This document shows positions 17,833-26,474 of a stretch of DNA of 64,000 nt, one piece after another. The DNA comes from Lactococcus fujiensis JCM 16395 (GTDB taxonomy: Bacteria; Bacillota; Bacilli; Lactobacillales; Streptococcaceae), in contig NZ_JXJU01000001.1 in the NCBI RefSeq assembly GCF_002441655.1, forward strand, positions 1-64,000, read 5' to 3'. The stretch's first letter is position 1. Every line of letters begins with the position of its first letter. The notes below the pieces were generated by a model. That model was not told where the DNA came from. It worked only from the letters and a program-made list of their open reading frames with translations, and searched no databases. A program made the position numbers and the translations under genes.

Positions 17833-17868
17833 GAGGTTATTATACTCTTTCTTCAGACGAGATGTCAA
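17833..17868 (-). promoter_or_regulatory. Consensus promoter giving a leaderless gtrA transcript
   Basis: Minus strand: TTGACA (17868-17863), 18-base spacer, TATAAT (17844-17839), then AACCTC and the ATG. There is no room for a ribosome binding site. Confidence 0.85.
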
Positions 17869-17972
17869 TGATATGCACGATTTCTCAAATCTATTTTATA
17901 AATAAAAAAGACCACCAAAGAAATCGTAGCAATCTAATTTAAAATAATGGGGTATAAGATTATTAAAAAGAT

Positions 17973-18065
17973 TCACTTTTTACCAGCTTTCCAGATGGCA
18001 AATAACATCAGAAAACCCATTAACAGAACGATGACAATTATTATAGCAACACAAAGCTGTAACAT
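17973..18065 (-). CDS. 30-residue hydrophobic membrane peptide
   Basis: A very short ORF with an excellent ribosome binding site: GGAGG five bases before the ATG. The product starts MLQLCVAIIIVIVLLMGF and ends FAIWKAGKK, a single transmembrane helix with a positive C-terminus. It follows csbD on the same strand, separated by the csbD hairpin. Candidates are a small membrane regulator or a toxin-like peptide; I do not recognise a family. Confidence rests on the binding site and the clean helix. Confidence 0.6.
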   Translation of the reverse strand: MLQLCVAIIIVIVLLMGFLMLFAIWKAGKK

Positions 18066-18085
18066 ACAAACCTCCATGTAGAAAC

Positions 18086-18114
18086 AAAAAGAGTGTACCA
18101 TCGAAAGTACACTC
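18086..18114 (-). terminator. Hairpin after csbD
   Basis: GAGTGTAC and GTACACTC pair (8 bp, 8-base loop), followed on the minus strand by TTTTTGTTTC. It lies between csbD and the 30-residue peptide and may act as a partial terminator for the latter. Confidence 0.8.
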
Positions 18115-18137
18115 AGGAAAATTTAAAAAACTGATAA

Positions 18138-18323
18138 CTAGTTTTTGTGGAATGCACCTTTCACTTTATCTGCTACATCGTCAAAAGCTTCTTTTGCTTT
18201 TCCTTTTGATTTTTCAAGCGTGCCTTCTGCCTCGGTTTTTTTGTTACCAGTTAATTGACCAGCTTTTTCTTTTACGGTCCCAGCAAGTTGGTCTTTCTTA
18301 GCGTCAAATTTGTTTTCCGACAT
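18138..18323 (-). CDS. CsbD-family stress protein
   Basis: A 61-residue, Lys/Glu/Ala-rich, probably disordered protein with the family features DAKKDQLAGTVKEKAGQLTGNKK and AEGTLEKSKGKAKEA. CsbD is a general-stress protein in Bacillus with no known molecular activity. The ATG at 18323 is preferred to the in-frame GTG at 18329 because GGAGG sits five bases before the ATG and the GTG is itself part of that binding site (GGAGGTG). Confidence 0.9.
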   Translation of the reverse strand: MSENKFDAKKDQLAGTVKEKAGQLTGNKKTEAEGTLEKSKGKAKEAFDDVADKVKGAFHKN

Positions 18324-18507
18324 AAACACCTCCTTTTGAAATAATTATAACACACCAAAAATATTATGAATAATAAATAGTTTAAAAAAGAATTTCAATG
18401 ATTTTATTTTTAATAATTGTAAAATATGAGACTACTATTAAAATTTAAGCCATTTATCGACATGGAAAAGTGATCTTGATGTAAAATAGAAGAATAAAGG
18501 AGAAAAA

Positions 18508-18864
18508 ATGAAAATTACTTTTGATGACTACGTAATTGGAAAAATCAATGCATTAAATCTGACTGATTCGGATATTCTTGCATTAGACTATGATGATAGT
18601 TTGACACCACATGGTGAAGCTGATGCATGTGCGATTGTGACACAGATTCGGGTTGTTGCTCTGGCCAATAAAGCATTACTTCCAAAGGAATTTGATGGGG
18701 AAATCGAGTCTAATCGAGGGGTGATTTATGTCAAAAGTTTTGGGGAAACATTTTTAGATCCAGATATGAAAATCCGAAAAGCTGAAAGCGGTAATGTGAT
18801 TGAAGTCATGGGAGATGGGGGGATTCTATCAAGCAATGCAGCAATTGTTGACTACCGCGAATAA
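18508..18864 (+). CDS. YqkB-like protein with HesB/IscA-type fold
   Basis: A 118-residue protein beginning MKITFDDYVIGKINAL and containing LALDYDDSL, DACAIVTQIRVVAL and SNRGVIYVKSFGETFLD. This matches the Firmicutes group annotated as iron-sulfur cluster biosynthesis family (YqkB/HesB-like core). Only one Cys is present (DACAI) and the C-terminal CxC of true A-type carriers is missing, so cluster binding is doubtful. AAGGAGA precedes the ATG. It has its own downstream hairpin region (CATCG...CGATG near 18885-18902). Confidence 0.7.
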   Translation: MKITFDDYVIGKINALNLTDSDILALDYDDSLTPHGEADACAIVTQIRVVALANKALLPKEFDGEIESNRGVIYVKSFGETFLDPDMKIRKAESGNVIEVMGDGGILSSNAAIVDYRE

Positions 18865-18982
18865 TCAATAAGTAAATCGAAAAGCATCGTAAGTAGACGA
18901 TGTTTTTTTGGGCTTTTAAAATCTAAAAGCAAAATGCTGGGAATTAATGGCTCGAAAAAAAGGTCAAATCTATTGCTTTTGA

Positions 18983-19018
18983 TTGACTTTTACGGTCGAA
19001 ATGAGCTATTATAGACCT
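18983..19018 (+). promoter_or_regulatory. Promoter giving a leaderless transcript (small membrane protein)
   Basis: TTGACT (18983-18988), 18-base spacer, TATTAT (19007-19012), then six bases to the ATG at 19019. Confidence 0.72.
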
Positions 19019-19198
19019 ATGCCTAAACAAAGATTTTTATCATTTATAATTGGAACAGCAATCGAAGCACTCTTCTTTTCAATCTGTCTTTTTGGTGGAG
19101 ATTGGCTTTTTGCCGGCTTTTTTGCTATCTTTTTGATCCGTCGTTTAACACTTTCATACAAATTAGATAAATTAGTCAAACAAAGCGGCATCATGTAA
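19019..19198 (+). CDS. Small two-helix membrane protein upstream of hprK
   Basis: A 59-residue protein starting MPKQRFLSFIIGTAIEALFF, with two hydrophobic segments (about 7-24 and 27-38) and a basic tail (RRLTLSYKLDKLVK). The frame could be extended upstream to a TTG at 18983, but that TTG is the -35 box of a good promoter. I place the start at the ATG six bases after the -10. It resembles small streptococcal membrane proteins of unknown function (DUF3272-like), though I am not sure of the family. It ends 30 bases before hprK, which has its own ribosome binding site. Confidence 0.62.
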   Translation: MPKQRFLSFIIGTAIEALFFSICLFGGDWLFAGFFAIFLIRRLTLSYKLDKLVKQSGIM

Positions 19199-19228
19199 TT
19201 ACAAATCAAATAATATAGAGGAGAAAAA

Positions 19229-20158
19229 ATGGGAGTTTCAGTCAAAGACTTAGTTAAAAAAGTACATTTCCATGTCGTCTATTCTACAGAAACAGCCTTC
19301 AATAAAGAGATTACAACGTCGGATATCATGCGACCAGGATTGGAAATGTCAGGTTATTTTGAGTATTTCACACCTGAACGGATCCAACTTTTTGGAATGA
19401 AAGAGTGGTCGTATATGATGAATGTCGTTGGGGATAATCGATACGATTTATTAAAAAAAATCATGACTGATGTTACTCCATGCGTAATCGTGGCGCGTAA
19501 TCTTGAGATTCCTCAAGAAATGGTTGCCGCTGCTAAAAAACAAGACATTGTTCTCCTTCAATCAAAGGAATCAACGAGCCGTTTAAATTCTATTTTAACG
19601 ACCTTTTTAGATGAAAAATTAGCCGAGAGAACAACGGTTCATGGTGTTCTCATGGACATTTTCGGTGTTGGTGTTTTGATCCAAGGGGCCAGCGGAATTG
19701 GTAAATCGGAAACTGGACTTGAGTTGGTTAAACGTGGACATCGGCTTGTGGCTGACGACCGTGTGGATATATACCAACGTGATGCTTTCACATTATCTGG
19801 GGAACCAGCTGAGATCTTACGTCACATGATTGAAATCCGTGGCGTCGGAATTATCGATGTGATGACTCTCTTCGGAGCTGGTGCTGTAAAGGATGAAACA
19901 GCAATCGACATGACCATTTTTCTTGAAAATTATGACAATAATAAGCAATTCGATCGCCTTGGTAATGGCACCGAGCCAATTAATTTGGCTGGTGTTGATC
20001 TGCCACAGGCAAAAATTCCAGTCAAAACTGGTCGGAATGTATCTGTAATTATTGAAGCTGCTGTGATGAATTTTAGAGCGAAACAAATGGGATTTGATGC
20101 AACTCAATCCTTTGAAGATCGTTTGACACATTTGATTGAAAAAAATAGTGAAGACTAA
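19229..20158 (+). CDS. hprK: HPr kinase/phosphorylase
   Basis: Phosphorylates and dephosphorylates Ser46 of HPr in response to glycolytic intermediates; HPr(Ser-P) is the CcpA corepressor. The 309-residue protein has an N-terminal MurF-like domain (to about 130), Walker [15 protein letters not shown] near 153-166, VADDRVD, and the signature [22 protein letters not shown] near 198-219. GAGGAG precedes the ATG. It is followed by lgt, the usual Firmicutes hprK-lgt pair. The cre box before butB in this window is a likely downstream target of the pathway. Confidence 0.98.
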   Translation: MGVSVKDLVKKVHFHVVYSTETAFNKEITTSDIMRPGLEMSGYFEYFTPERIQLFGMKEWSYMMNVVGDNRYDLLKKIMTDVTPCVIVARNLEIPQEMVAAAKKQDIVLLQSKESTSRLNSILTTFLDEKLAERTTVHGVLMDIFGVGVLIQGASGIGKSETGLELVKRGHRLVADDRVDIYQRDAFTLSGEPAEILRHMIEIRGVGIIDVMTLFGAGAVKDETAIDMTIFLENYDNNKQFDRLGNGTEPINLAGVDLPQAKIPVKTGRNVSVIIEAAVMNFRAKQMGFDATQSFEDRLTHLIEKNSED

Positions 20159-20242
20159 TCTTCCTATTTTATCTATATTAATATCTTTTTCATATCGTTG
20201 ATTTTTAGAAATTCCCGGTGAAAAAGAAGAAAAAGTGAGATT

Positions 20243-21031
20243 ATGAATTCTTTATTTCCATTTTTGGCCTTGAATAAAGTTGCTTTGCAACTTGGGCCTT
20301 TTTCTATTCACTGGTACGCAATTTTTATTGTCACAGGTGCTGCAATTGCTGTTTGGATGGCTTGTAAAGAGGCACCAAGTAAGAAAATGACAGTTGACGA
20401 TATCATTGATTTTGTACTAATAGCATTTCCACTGGGGATTGTAGGGGCAAGAGCATATTATGTCATTTTCCAATGGTCTTATTATAGCCAACACCCCGGT
20501 CAGATTATTGCCATGTGGGATGGTGGTGGGGCGATTTACGGCTCATTAATTGTTGGTGCAATTGTGCTCTTCGTTTTCTCTTATTATCGAATGATTCATC
20601 CACTTGACCTCCTTGATATAACGGTACCTGGTGTCGCGTTGGCACAAGCCCTTGGCCGTTGGGGGAATTTTGTTAACCAAGAAGCTTATGGAAAAATTGT
20701 CGACAATTTAAATTATTTACCTGACTTTATCAAGAATCAAATGTTTATTAATGGTCATTATCGAACACCTACTTTCTTGTATGAAAGTATTGGCGACTTC
20801 ATTGGCTTTTTGTTGATGGTCATTTTCCGCCATCGCTTGAAATTTATCAAGCGAGGGGAGATTTTCGCCTTCTATTTAATTTGGTATGGCTGTGTTCGCT
20901 TCATTGTTGAAGGAATGCGTACAGACAGTTTGATGCTTGGGCCAGCCCGTGTATCGCAGTGGTTATCAGCCATTCTTATTTTTGTTGGGATTGGTCTGAT
21001 TATTTTCCGTCGTTATAAAAAATATGAATAA
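20243..21031 (+). CDS. lgt: Prolipoprotein diacylglyceryl transferase
   Basis: Integral membrane enzyme that attaches diacylglycerol to the lipobox cysteine of prelipoproteins. The 262-residue protein has about seven helices, the essential [11 protein letters not shown] region, and the signature [13 protein letters not shown] near residues 140-152, with the conserved FLYESIGDF block after it. It lies directly after hprK and before the DUF948 and YtxH genes, an order also seen in streptococci. An imperfect TGTCAG-type hairpin terminates it. Confidence 0.97.
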   Translation: MNSLFPFLALNKVALQLGPFSIHWYAIFIVTGAAIAVWMACKEAPSKKMTVDDIIDFVLIAFPLGIVGARAYYVIFQWSYYSQHPGQIIAMWDGGGAIYGSLIVGAIVLFVFSYYRMIHPLDLLDITVPGVALAQALGRWGNFVNQEAYGKIVDNLNYLPDFIKNQMFINGHYRTPTFLYESIGDFIGFLLMVIFRHRLKFIKRGEIFAFYLIWYGCVRFIVEGMRTDSLMLGPARVSQWLSAILIFVGIGLIIFRRYKKYE

Positions 21032-21037
21032 AAGAGA

Positions 21038-21095
21038 AAAACTGTCAGTGCTGATGAGAACACCTACCTGTTGCGTCAATTCTGACTGTTTTTTA
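21038..21095 (+). terminator. Imperfect terminator after lgt
   Basis: ACTGTCAG and CTGACTGT pair with one mismatch across a 33-base loop, followed by TTTTTT. Confidence 0.65.
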
Positions 21096-21208
21096 TTAAA
21101 ATAAAATAAACTTATTATCATAAAAGTGAATTTTTTGTTATAATAAAATTAAATTATAATCGCTTTCAGATTATAAGAAAACAAATTGCTTATTACAAGG
21201 AGGTCAAT

Positions 21209-21730
21209 GTGGGGAATATTGCTTTATTAATTATCGCAATAGCGTTTGCCGTTTTGGTTTTATTTCTGGTTATTGTATTATATAAAGTATCCAAAACGAT
21301 TGAAGAAGCAAATCGAACAGTAAAGCTTGTTTCAAGTGACGTCGATTTGTTACTCCATCAAGCAGATGGTTTGATGGCGAAGGCGAACACTTTGCTTGAA
21401 GATGTGAATGGGAAAGTTGCAACAATTGATCCGCTGTTCACAGCTGTGGCAGATTTGTCAGAAAGTATTTCAGATGTAAATGGCTCAACCAGACGTTTAG
21501 TTACTCGAATTAACCGTCCTACTACTGGTCGTACAGCAACATCAGCTGTATTGGCTGCGAAAACGGCTAAAAAATTCTTTGTCAAAAAAGATACGACAAA
21601 AACGACGAGTCGTTCAAACGCTTCAAAAACAGAAAACAATATTGGTGCAGAAAAAAAAGTTGATTCTACTTTGAAAACTGCAAACAAGATTAAAACAGAT
21701 AAAATAAAAACGGAGGTAGAAAATGTCTAA
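21209..21730 (+). CDS. DUF948-family membrane-anchored protein
   Basis: A 173-residue protein with one N-terminal helix (residues 3-26, rich in Ile, Ala and Val), a coiled-coil segment (SKTIEEANRTVKLVSSDVD, near 28-46) and a low-complexity Lys/Thr-rich tail (KKDTTKTTSRSNASKTENN). The GTG start has AAGGAGG five bases upstream. Family members are of unknown function but commonly sit next to a YtxH protein, as here, with an 8-base overlap that implies coupling. Confidence 0.85.
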   Translation: MGNIALLIIAIAFAVLVLFLVIVLYKVSKTIEEANRTVKLVSSDVDLLLHQADGLMAKANTLLEDVNGKVATIDPLFTAVADLSESISDVNGSTRRLVTRINRPTTGRTATSAVLAAKTAKKFFVKKDTTKTTSRSNASKTENNIGAEKKVDSTLKTANKIKTDKIKTEVENV

Positions 21731-22256
21731 AAAATCAGGAATTTTAATTGGTGCTCTTGTCGGTGCAGCAGCTGCGCTTTTCCTCGCTCCTAAAAAAGGT
21801 GAAGATTTACGCGATGACGCTGGAAAACTTTATGATGATTTCAAAGAAAATCCACAAGAAGCATTAAACAATTGGAAAGATAAAACAATTGATTATTCAA
21901 CTGAGAAATTTAACGATGTAAAAGATAAATTTGATTCGGGAGAAATTTCTGCAGATCGCGCTAAAGATTTCCTCTTTGAAAAACGCGATTTGATTAAAGA
22001 AAAAGTTGATTCAGGAGAATTATCAAAAGAGTCTGTAATTGCGTTCTTTAATGCAACACGGGATGCAATTGTTGATAAAATCAATGAGATTAAATCAGAT
22101 AGTGATGAATTATTTGATGAAAATGAATCTGAATTTTCAGAGGAAGTTGAACAAGCGGCTGATAAATTTGAATCAAAAGTAGATGAAACTGCAGCTGCTG
22201 TTGGTGAAAAAGCGGATGAAGTGAAAAATGATTTAGAAAATCACGAAACTTTTTAA
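21723..22256 (+). CDS. YtxH-domain protein
   Basis: A 177-residue protein beginning with a glycine-rich hydrophobic segment (ILIGALVGAAAALFLAPKKG, residues 6-25), the YtxH signature, followed by a long acidic, helical, repeat-like region (KEKVDSGELS, DKFDSGEIS) resembling late-embryogenesis-type stress proteins. It overlaps the DUF948 gene and ends at a strong terminator. A role in general stress or at the envelope is the usual inference; no activity is known. Confidence 0.85.
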   Translation: MSKKSGILIGALVGAAAALFLAPKKGEDLRDDAGKLYDDFKENPQEALNNWKDKTIDYSTEKFNDVKDKFDSGEISADRAKDFLFEKRDLIKEKVDSGELSKESVIAFFNATRDAIVDKINEIKSDSDELFDENESEFSEEVEQAADKFESKVDETAAAVGEKADEVKNDLENHETF

Positions 22257-22270
22257 TTCAGAAAAAATAA

Positions 22271-22333
22271 AGCTGTCAGTAGTGATGACATTCGATGCTT
22301 AACGGGTTAGAATGATACTACTGACAGTTTTTT
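22271..22333 (+). terminator. Terminator after the YtxH gene
   Basis: CTGTCAGTAGT (22273-22283) pairs with ACTACTGACAG (22317-22327), followed by six T. Confidence 0.85.
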
Positions 22334-22437
22334 GATTATAATAGATAAATAAAAATAATTTACATAGTTTTTTGTTTTATTTGTAAGATATTTACGTTAT
22401 AATAAAGATATTAAAACTATTAATAGGAGATACAATT

Positions 22438-23856
22438 ATGACAAAAGCAAACTTTGGTGTTGTCGGGATGGCTGTTATGGGTAAGAACCTTGCCCTTAAC
22501 GTTGAATCGCACGGCTACACTGTTGCCCTTTTCAATCGCACAACTTCAAAAACAGAAGAAGTCATTGCTGAGCATCCTGATAAAAATTTTGTGTTCACTA
22601 AAACTGTTGAAGAGTTTGTAAATGCAATTGAAAAACCACGTCGTATTATGCTCATGGTTAAAGCTGGTGGACCAACAGATGCTACAATCAAATCTCTCTT
22701 GCCATTGCTTGATAAGGGCGATATTTTGATTGATGGTGGGAATACACACTACCCAGATACGATTCGTCGTAACGCTGAACTTGCTGATTCAGGAATTAAT
22801 TTCATTGGTACAGGTGTATCCGGTGGTGAAAAAGGGGCTCTCCTTGGTCCATCAATGATGCCTGGAGGACAAAAAGAAGCCTACGACTTAGTTGCACCAA
22901 TTTTTGAACAAATATCTGCTAAAGCACCTCAAGATGGTGAACCATGTGTCACATACATTGGTCCAAACGGAGCAGGTCACTTTGTAAAAATGGTTCACAA
23001 CGGAATAGAATACGGTGATATGCAACTGATCGCAGAATCATACGATCTTTTAAAACGTGTTTTAGGTTTGTCAAATGCTGAAATTCAAGAAATTTTTGAA
23101 GAATGGAATGAAGGCGAGCTTGACAGCTATTTGATCGAGATTACAAAAGAAGTTTTGAAACGTCAAGATGATGAAGGTGAAGGTTATATCGTAGATAAAA
23201 TCTTGGATAAAGCTGGAAATAAAGGGACAGGTAAATGGACATCACAATCTGCACTTGACCTTGGAGTTCCACTGCCATTGATAACTGAATCTGTTTTTGC
23301 ACGTTATATTTCAACATACAAGGATGAACGTGTTAAAGCAAGTAAAGTTTTAGCTGGCCCTTCAACTCACTTTACAGGTGATAAAAAAGAAGTTGTTGAA
23401 AAAATCCGACAAGCATTGTATTTCTCAAAAATCATGTCCTATGCTCAAGGTTTTGCCCAACTTCGTAAAGCATCCGCTGAATTCGATTGGGATCTACCTT
23501 ATGCTGATATTGCTAAGATTTGGCGCGCTGGTTGTATCATTCGTGCCCAATTCTTACAAAAAATAACGGATGCGTTCAATAAAGATAAAGACCTTGAAAA
23601 TCTTTTGCTCGACGAATATTTTGTAGAAATTACAAAAAAATATCAAGCATCAGTTCGTGACGTCGTAGCGCTTGCCGTTCAAACAGGTACACCTGCACCA
23701 ACATTTAGCTCAGCCATTGCTTATTATGACAGCTATCGTTCTGAAAATTTGCCGGCCAATCTGATTCAAGCTCAACGGGACTACTTCGGTGCTCATACTT
23801 ATGAACGTACGGATAAGCCAGGTACTTATCACTACGACTGGTACACAGAAGACTAA
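22438..23856 (+). CDS. gnd: 6-phosphogluconate dehydrogenase (decarboxylating)
   Basis: Oxidises 6-phosphogluconate to ribulose-5-phosphate with CO2 and NADPH release, in the oxidative pentose phosphate pathway. The 472-residue protein has the NADP fold [16 protein letters not shown] at residues 7-22, [20 protein letters not shown] near 128-147, the catalytic Lys in [16 protein letters not shown], and C-terminal [15 protein letters not shown]. It is monocistronic with its own TATAAT box. NADPH made here could feed the flavin reductase locus that converges on it, but that is only positional inference. Confidence 0.98.
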   Translation: MTKANFGVVGMAVMGKNLALNVESHGYTVALFNRTTSKTEEVIAEHPDKNFVFTKTVEEFVNAIEKPRRIMLMVKAGGPTDATIKSLLPLLDKGDILIDGGNTHYPDTIRRNAELADSGINFIGTGVSGGEKGALLGPSMMPGGQKEAYDLVAPIFEQISAKAPQDGEPCVTYIGPNGAGHFVKMVHNGIEYGDMQLIAESYDLLKRVLGLSNAEIQEIFEEWNEGELDSYLIEITKEVLKRQDDEGEGYIVDKILDKAGNKGTGKWTSQSALDLGVPLPLITESVFARYISTYKDERVKASKVLAGPSTHFTGDKKEVVEKIRQALYFSKIMSYAQGFAQLRKASAEFDWDLPYADIAKIWRAGCIIRAQFLQKITDAFNKDKDLENLLLDEYFVEITKKYQASVRDVVALAVQTGTPAPTFSSAIAYYDSYRSENLPANLIQAQRDYFGAHTYERTDKPGTYHYDWYTED

Positions 23857-23887
23857 AAAAGAGCCACACCGATGTGTGGCTTTTTTT
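23857..23887 (+). terminator. Terminator after gnd
   Basis: AGCCACAC-CGAT-GTGTGGCT followed by a T-run. Confidence 0.9.
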
Positions 23888-23915
23888 GCTCATTTTTTTT
23901 AAATCTGTGATGCAT

Positions 23916-24404
23916 TTATTCTGATTTTCCGGAATTATGTGGTGTACGGATACCTCGAAGTCCTTGTATACGTGAGATATCGCCTGTAAATTCCATACAA
24001 CCAAGATAACGACCGTCGCAATCGCGAAGGGCATAATAATTAATGTAACACGTTTTTCCAGCCATGGGGAACCACTGTTCATAATGGCTTGCAGTTCCGT
24101 CATGAAATGATTCTAATATTTTTTGAACTGTTGGACGAATATGTTCAGGTTTTTCTGGGTGTAAACTTAATAATTCTTGATTTAATTGTTCCGTGGTTCT
24201 GTGGTGCATCCGCGTATCACTGTCTGTGAAGTAAATAAAATTGTCATCCGCATCGATCAGGTCGATTTCAAAGGGCATCATATTGAGCATGGTTCTAAGT
24301 AGTTTTAAATCAAATTGGCCAGTTGGCAGATGAATTAAGCCCTGCTCTTCTATAAATGTTTTCGTATCTTCATCTTTTTGATTACGTTCTCGTGTCATTA
24401 CCAT
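23916..24404 (-). CDS. PAS-domain protein (DUF438-type C-terminal domain)
   Basis: A 162-residue soluble protein. Residues about 35-150 form a PAS domain of the DUF438 type: MMPFEIDLIDADDNFIYFTD, RMHHRTTEQLNQELLSLHPE, FHDGTASHYEQWFPMAGKT, then DGRYLGCMEFTGDIS. Conserved His residues (MHHR, SLHPE) could bind a cofactor such as heme, but the sequence alone does not show it. It has no kinase, HTH or GGDEF output. It is the third gene of the minus-strand operon with apbE and the flavin reductase, which suggests a redox-sensing or flavin-related partner role. Confidence 0.72.
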   Translation of the reverse strand: MVMTRERNQKDEDTKTFIEEQGLIHLPTGQFDLKLLRTMLNMMPFEIDLIDADDNFIYFTDSDTRMHHRTTEQLNQELLSLHPEKPEHIRPTVQKILESFHDGTASHYEQWFPMAGKTCYINYYALRDCDGRYLGCMEFTGDISRIQGLRGIRTPHNSGKSE

Positions 24405-24449
24405 AATATGTCCTTAGCAATATATTGTAATTGCTAACCTTTCTAATTT

Positions 24450-25403
24450 TTAAATAAAATAATATGTAGAGTCTGTGAGGTGAACTTGACTTTGGTCAAG
24501 GTTAATTAAGCGAACGGATTTATTTTGATAAATCAATAGTGCTGAATAAGAATAATTTTGGGGGATCTCATTGGCAAAAAAGAGTCGTGTAGTTTCAATT
24601 TCTCCCTCAAGAGATCTGTCAGAAAAAACCGTGACAGAGGCCAGTTTTGTTTCAAATGGATAGCCAGTTTTTGAGTCAATGATGTGGTGATAAGAACGTC
24701 CATTGTGTTCAAAATGTCGTTCAGCGATTCCCGAAGTGACAACTGAAGAATGGTCGGTAATGACCTGCAAAATTGTATCATCAGAATGGATGAATGGATT
24801 TCGTACCCCTATGTGCCACTTTTGATTTGAGTGTAGTGGCGAAGGCCCCACTAACCTTAGGTTTCCTCCTAAATTGATAATGGCAGAAGTTATGCCTTGG
24901 CTACTAAATAAATCTGTAACACGGTCGGCAATGTATCCCTTTGCAATGGCACCCAAATCGAGCTCCATTCCAACCTGAGGTAGAAAAATCGAAAAATCAA
25001 TGTCAGAAAAGCTGATTTCGTCAGGATTTACGAGAGCTATTTTTTCAGAAATTTCATCAATTGAGGGGAAACGAGCATCATTAAAACCAATGTGCCAGAG
25101 TTTAACCAGGGGTCCAATGGCTACGTTAAAACCAAAGTGTTCTTGACTTTTCTCAACGGCCAATTTCGTCAGATGATAGACAGCATCAGAAACATGAACA
25201 GGTTCAATTCCAGCTGATGCATTAACATCCATGAGCTCGGAATGAGGACGGTTGACGGTCATTAAATTCTCATAGTAATCAATTAATTCAAGTGCTTTTT
25301 TCAAAATTGTAGCATCATCAGTTCCAAAAACGGTTAAATAAATCACTGTACCTAGTGCATGACCGTGCAAAGCAATTTTCTTTTTGGCTAGTTTATTTCC
25401 CAT
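24450..25403 (-). CDS. apbE: FAD:protein FMN transferase (ApbE), apparently cytosolic
   Basis: Transfers FMN from FAD to a Thr/Ser in target proteins. The 317-residue enzyme has the ApbE blocks GTVIYLTVFG, MTVNRPHSELMDVNASAG, ELDLGAIAKGYIADRV with the FAD-binding region, INLGGNLRLVG, and HHIIDSKTGYPFET followed by SVTVFSDRSLEGE. It starts KLAKKKIALHGHALG with no signal peptide and no lipobox, unlike exported ApbE, so it should act in the cytosol. Stop and start overlap as TGATG with the reductase gene, whose tail carries repeated acceptor motifs, so that protein is the obvious substrate. An in-frame TTG directly before the ATG is a weaker start. Confidence 0.92.
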   Translation of the reverse strand: MGNKLAKKKIALHGHALGTVIYLTVFGTDDATILKKALELIDYYENLMTVNRPHSELMDVNASAGIEPVHVSDAVYHLTKLAVEKSQEHFGFNVAIGPLVKLWHIGFNDARFPSIDEISEKIALVNPDEISFSDIDFSIFLPQVGMELDLGAIAKGYIADRVTDLFSSQGITSAIINLGGNLRLVGPSPLHSNQKWHIGVRNPFIHSDDTILQVITDHSSVVTSGIAERHFEHNGRSYHHIIDSKTGYPFETKLASVTVFSDRSLEGEIETTRLFFANEIPQNYSYSALLIYQNKSVRLINLDQSQVHLTDSTYYFI

Positions 25404-26416
25404 CAATTAGTCGAAGCTCCAGTATTGCTGTCAGTGCTGACAACTTCAGATTCATGCTCAGATGCCCCAGTGTCACTGTCTGAATCCAAAAGTTCTGTTT
25501 GAGATGCCGATGTGTCAGTATCATTTTTAGAGTTTGAATTAGATGCTCCAGTCGATAAAGCTATTTTTTCAATCCACCATCCGTTCCCTTTTTCAATTAT
25601 CTGGGTTGATTCATCCGGGGCTAATACAGTTGGAATTCCTTCAGGTTTACTCGACGCCCCAGTTTTTGCATCAGTGATTTTGTTCAGTTCTTCTTTAGAA
25701 GAGCTCCCAGTATTAGCATCATTTAAAGCGAATCCAAGATTAATCTCTTCAATCCACCACCCTTCTCCATGTTCAACTATCTTGGGCAAGGGCTTTTGTT
25801 CAACTTTCCTGATAGCACGACTATTTCTAGGACTGGTAATCGTGGTGGTCCGATCTTCAGCTAAATCACGCATTGATTTTACATGTTCAGTGTAAATTTC
25901 AAAATTTTTGAAGCAAGTTTCTAGAAATTCAATCGTTCGCTCATCATGAAGCTCATCTTGTGCATTAAAACTTTGTGAGGCTCGCCCAAGCATAAATTGA
26001 TTAGAAGGGAGCACAAAGGCATCAATTCCTGGTGAACTTAAAATTTGGCGAAGATTTTCTTGAGCAAAAACGGTTCCCATTTGCCCCAAAGATACCCCGA
26101 CAATCATTACAGGTGTGTTAGTAAGCGGATGAACAGCACCCCAAGATAGCCATTCGAGTAATGACTTCAATCCGGCACTGATTGAATGGTCGTATTCTGG
26201 AGTACTGAAAATGACTCCATCAGCTTCTTGAATGGCATAGATAATCTCAGCCACACGATGTGGTAACACTTTAGTATCCTCACTGAATAGAGGAATATCA
26301 GTGATCTCGAGGACTTCAATTTGAGCCTGATTATTAAAGTGCTTTTTCATATACCAAAGAAGTTTTCGATTATAGGAAAAACTTGCATTAGTACCAACAA
26401 TTGCAACAAATTTCAT
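25403..26416 (-). CDS. NADPH-dependent FMN reductase with a multi-flavinylation tail
   Basis: Residues 1-185 are a flavodoxin-fold NAD(P)H:FMN reductase (IVGTNASFSYNRKL; STPEYDHSISAGLKSLLEWL; VGVSLGQMGTVFAQ). The tail (about 205-337) is unlike normal members. It has two related segments, IVEHGEGWWIEEI (213-225) and IIEKGNGWWIEKI (273-285), and TGAS motifs at 236-239, 252-255, 289-292, 316-319 and 332-335, four of them with Asp three residues before the Thr (DxxTGAS), plus a TSAS variant at 302-305. DxxTGA(S/T) is the ApbE acceptor consensus. With apbE overlapping downstream, I infer a cytosolic enzyme bearing several covalent FMNs. No ribosome binding site is evident before the ATG. Confidence 0.85.
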   Translation of the reverse strand: MKFVAIVGTNASFSYNRKLLWYMKKHFNNQAQIEVLEITDIPLFSEDTKVLPHRVAEIIYAIQEADGVIFSTPEYDHSISAGLKSLLEWLSWGAVHPLTNTPVMIVGVSLGQMGTVFAQENLRQILSSPGIDAFVLPSNQFMLGRASQSFNAQDELHDERTIEFLETCFKNFEIYTEHVKSMRDLAEDRTTTITSPRNSRAIRKVEQKPLPKIVEHGEGWWIEEINLGFALNDANTGSSSKEELNKITDAKTGASSKPEGIPTVLAPDESTQIIEKGNGWWIEKIALSTGASNSNSKNDTDTSASQTELLDSDSDTGASEHESEVVSTDSNTGASTN

Positions 26417-26424
26417 AGGTTTTG

Positions 26425-26474
26425 CTACGTTCTAATGGTCTTAGAACCGCCGTTATTTATTAACGTGCGCCCTT
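26425..26474 (-). promoter_or_regulatory. Structured leader of the flavin reductase operon
   Basis: On the minus strand the leader has CGTTA-ATAAA-TAACG and then GTTCTAA-GACCA-TTAGAAC (plus positions 26447-26429), ending about 13 bases before the ATG. No Shine-Dalgarno sequence is visible. It matches no riboswitch consensus that I know. Confidence 0.45.
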
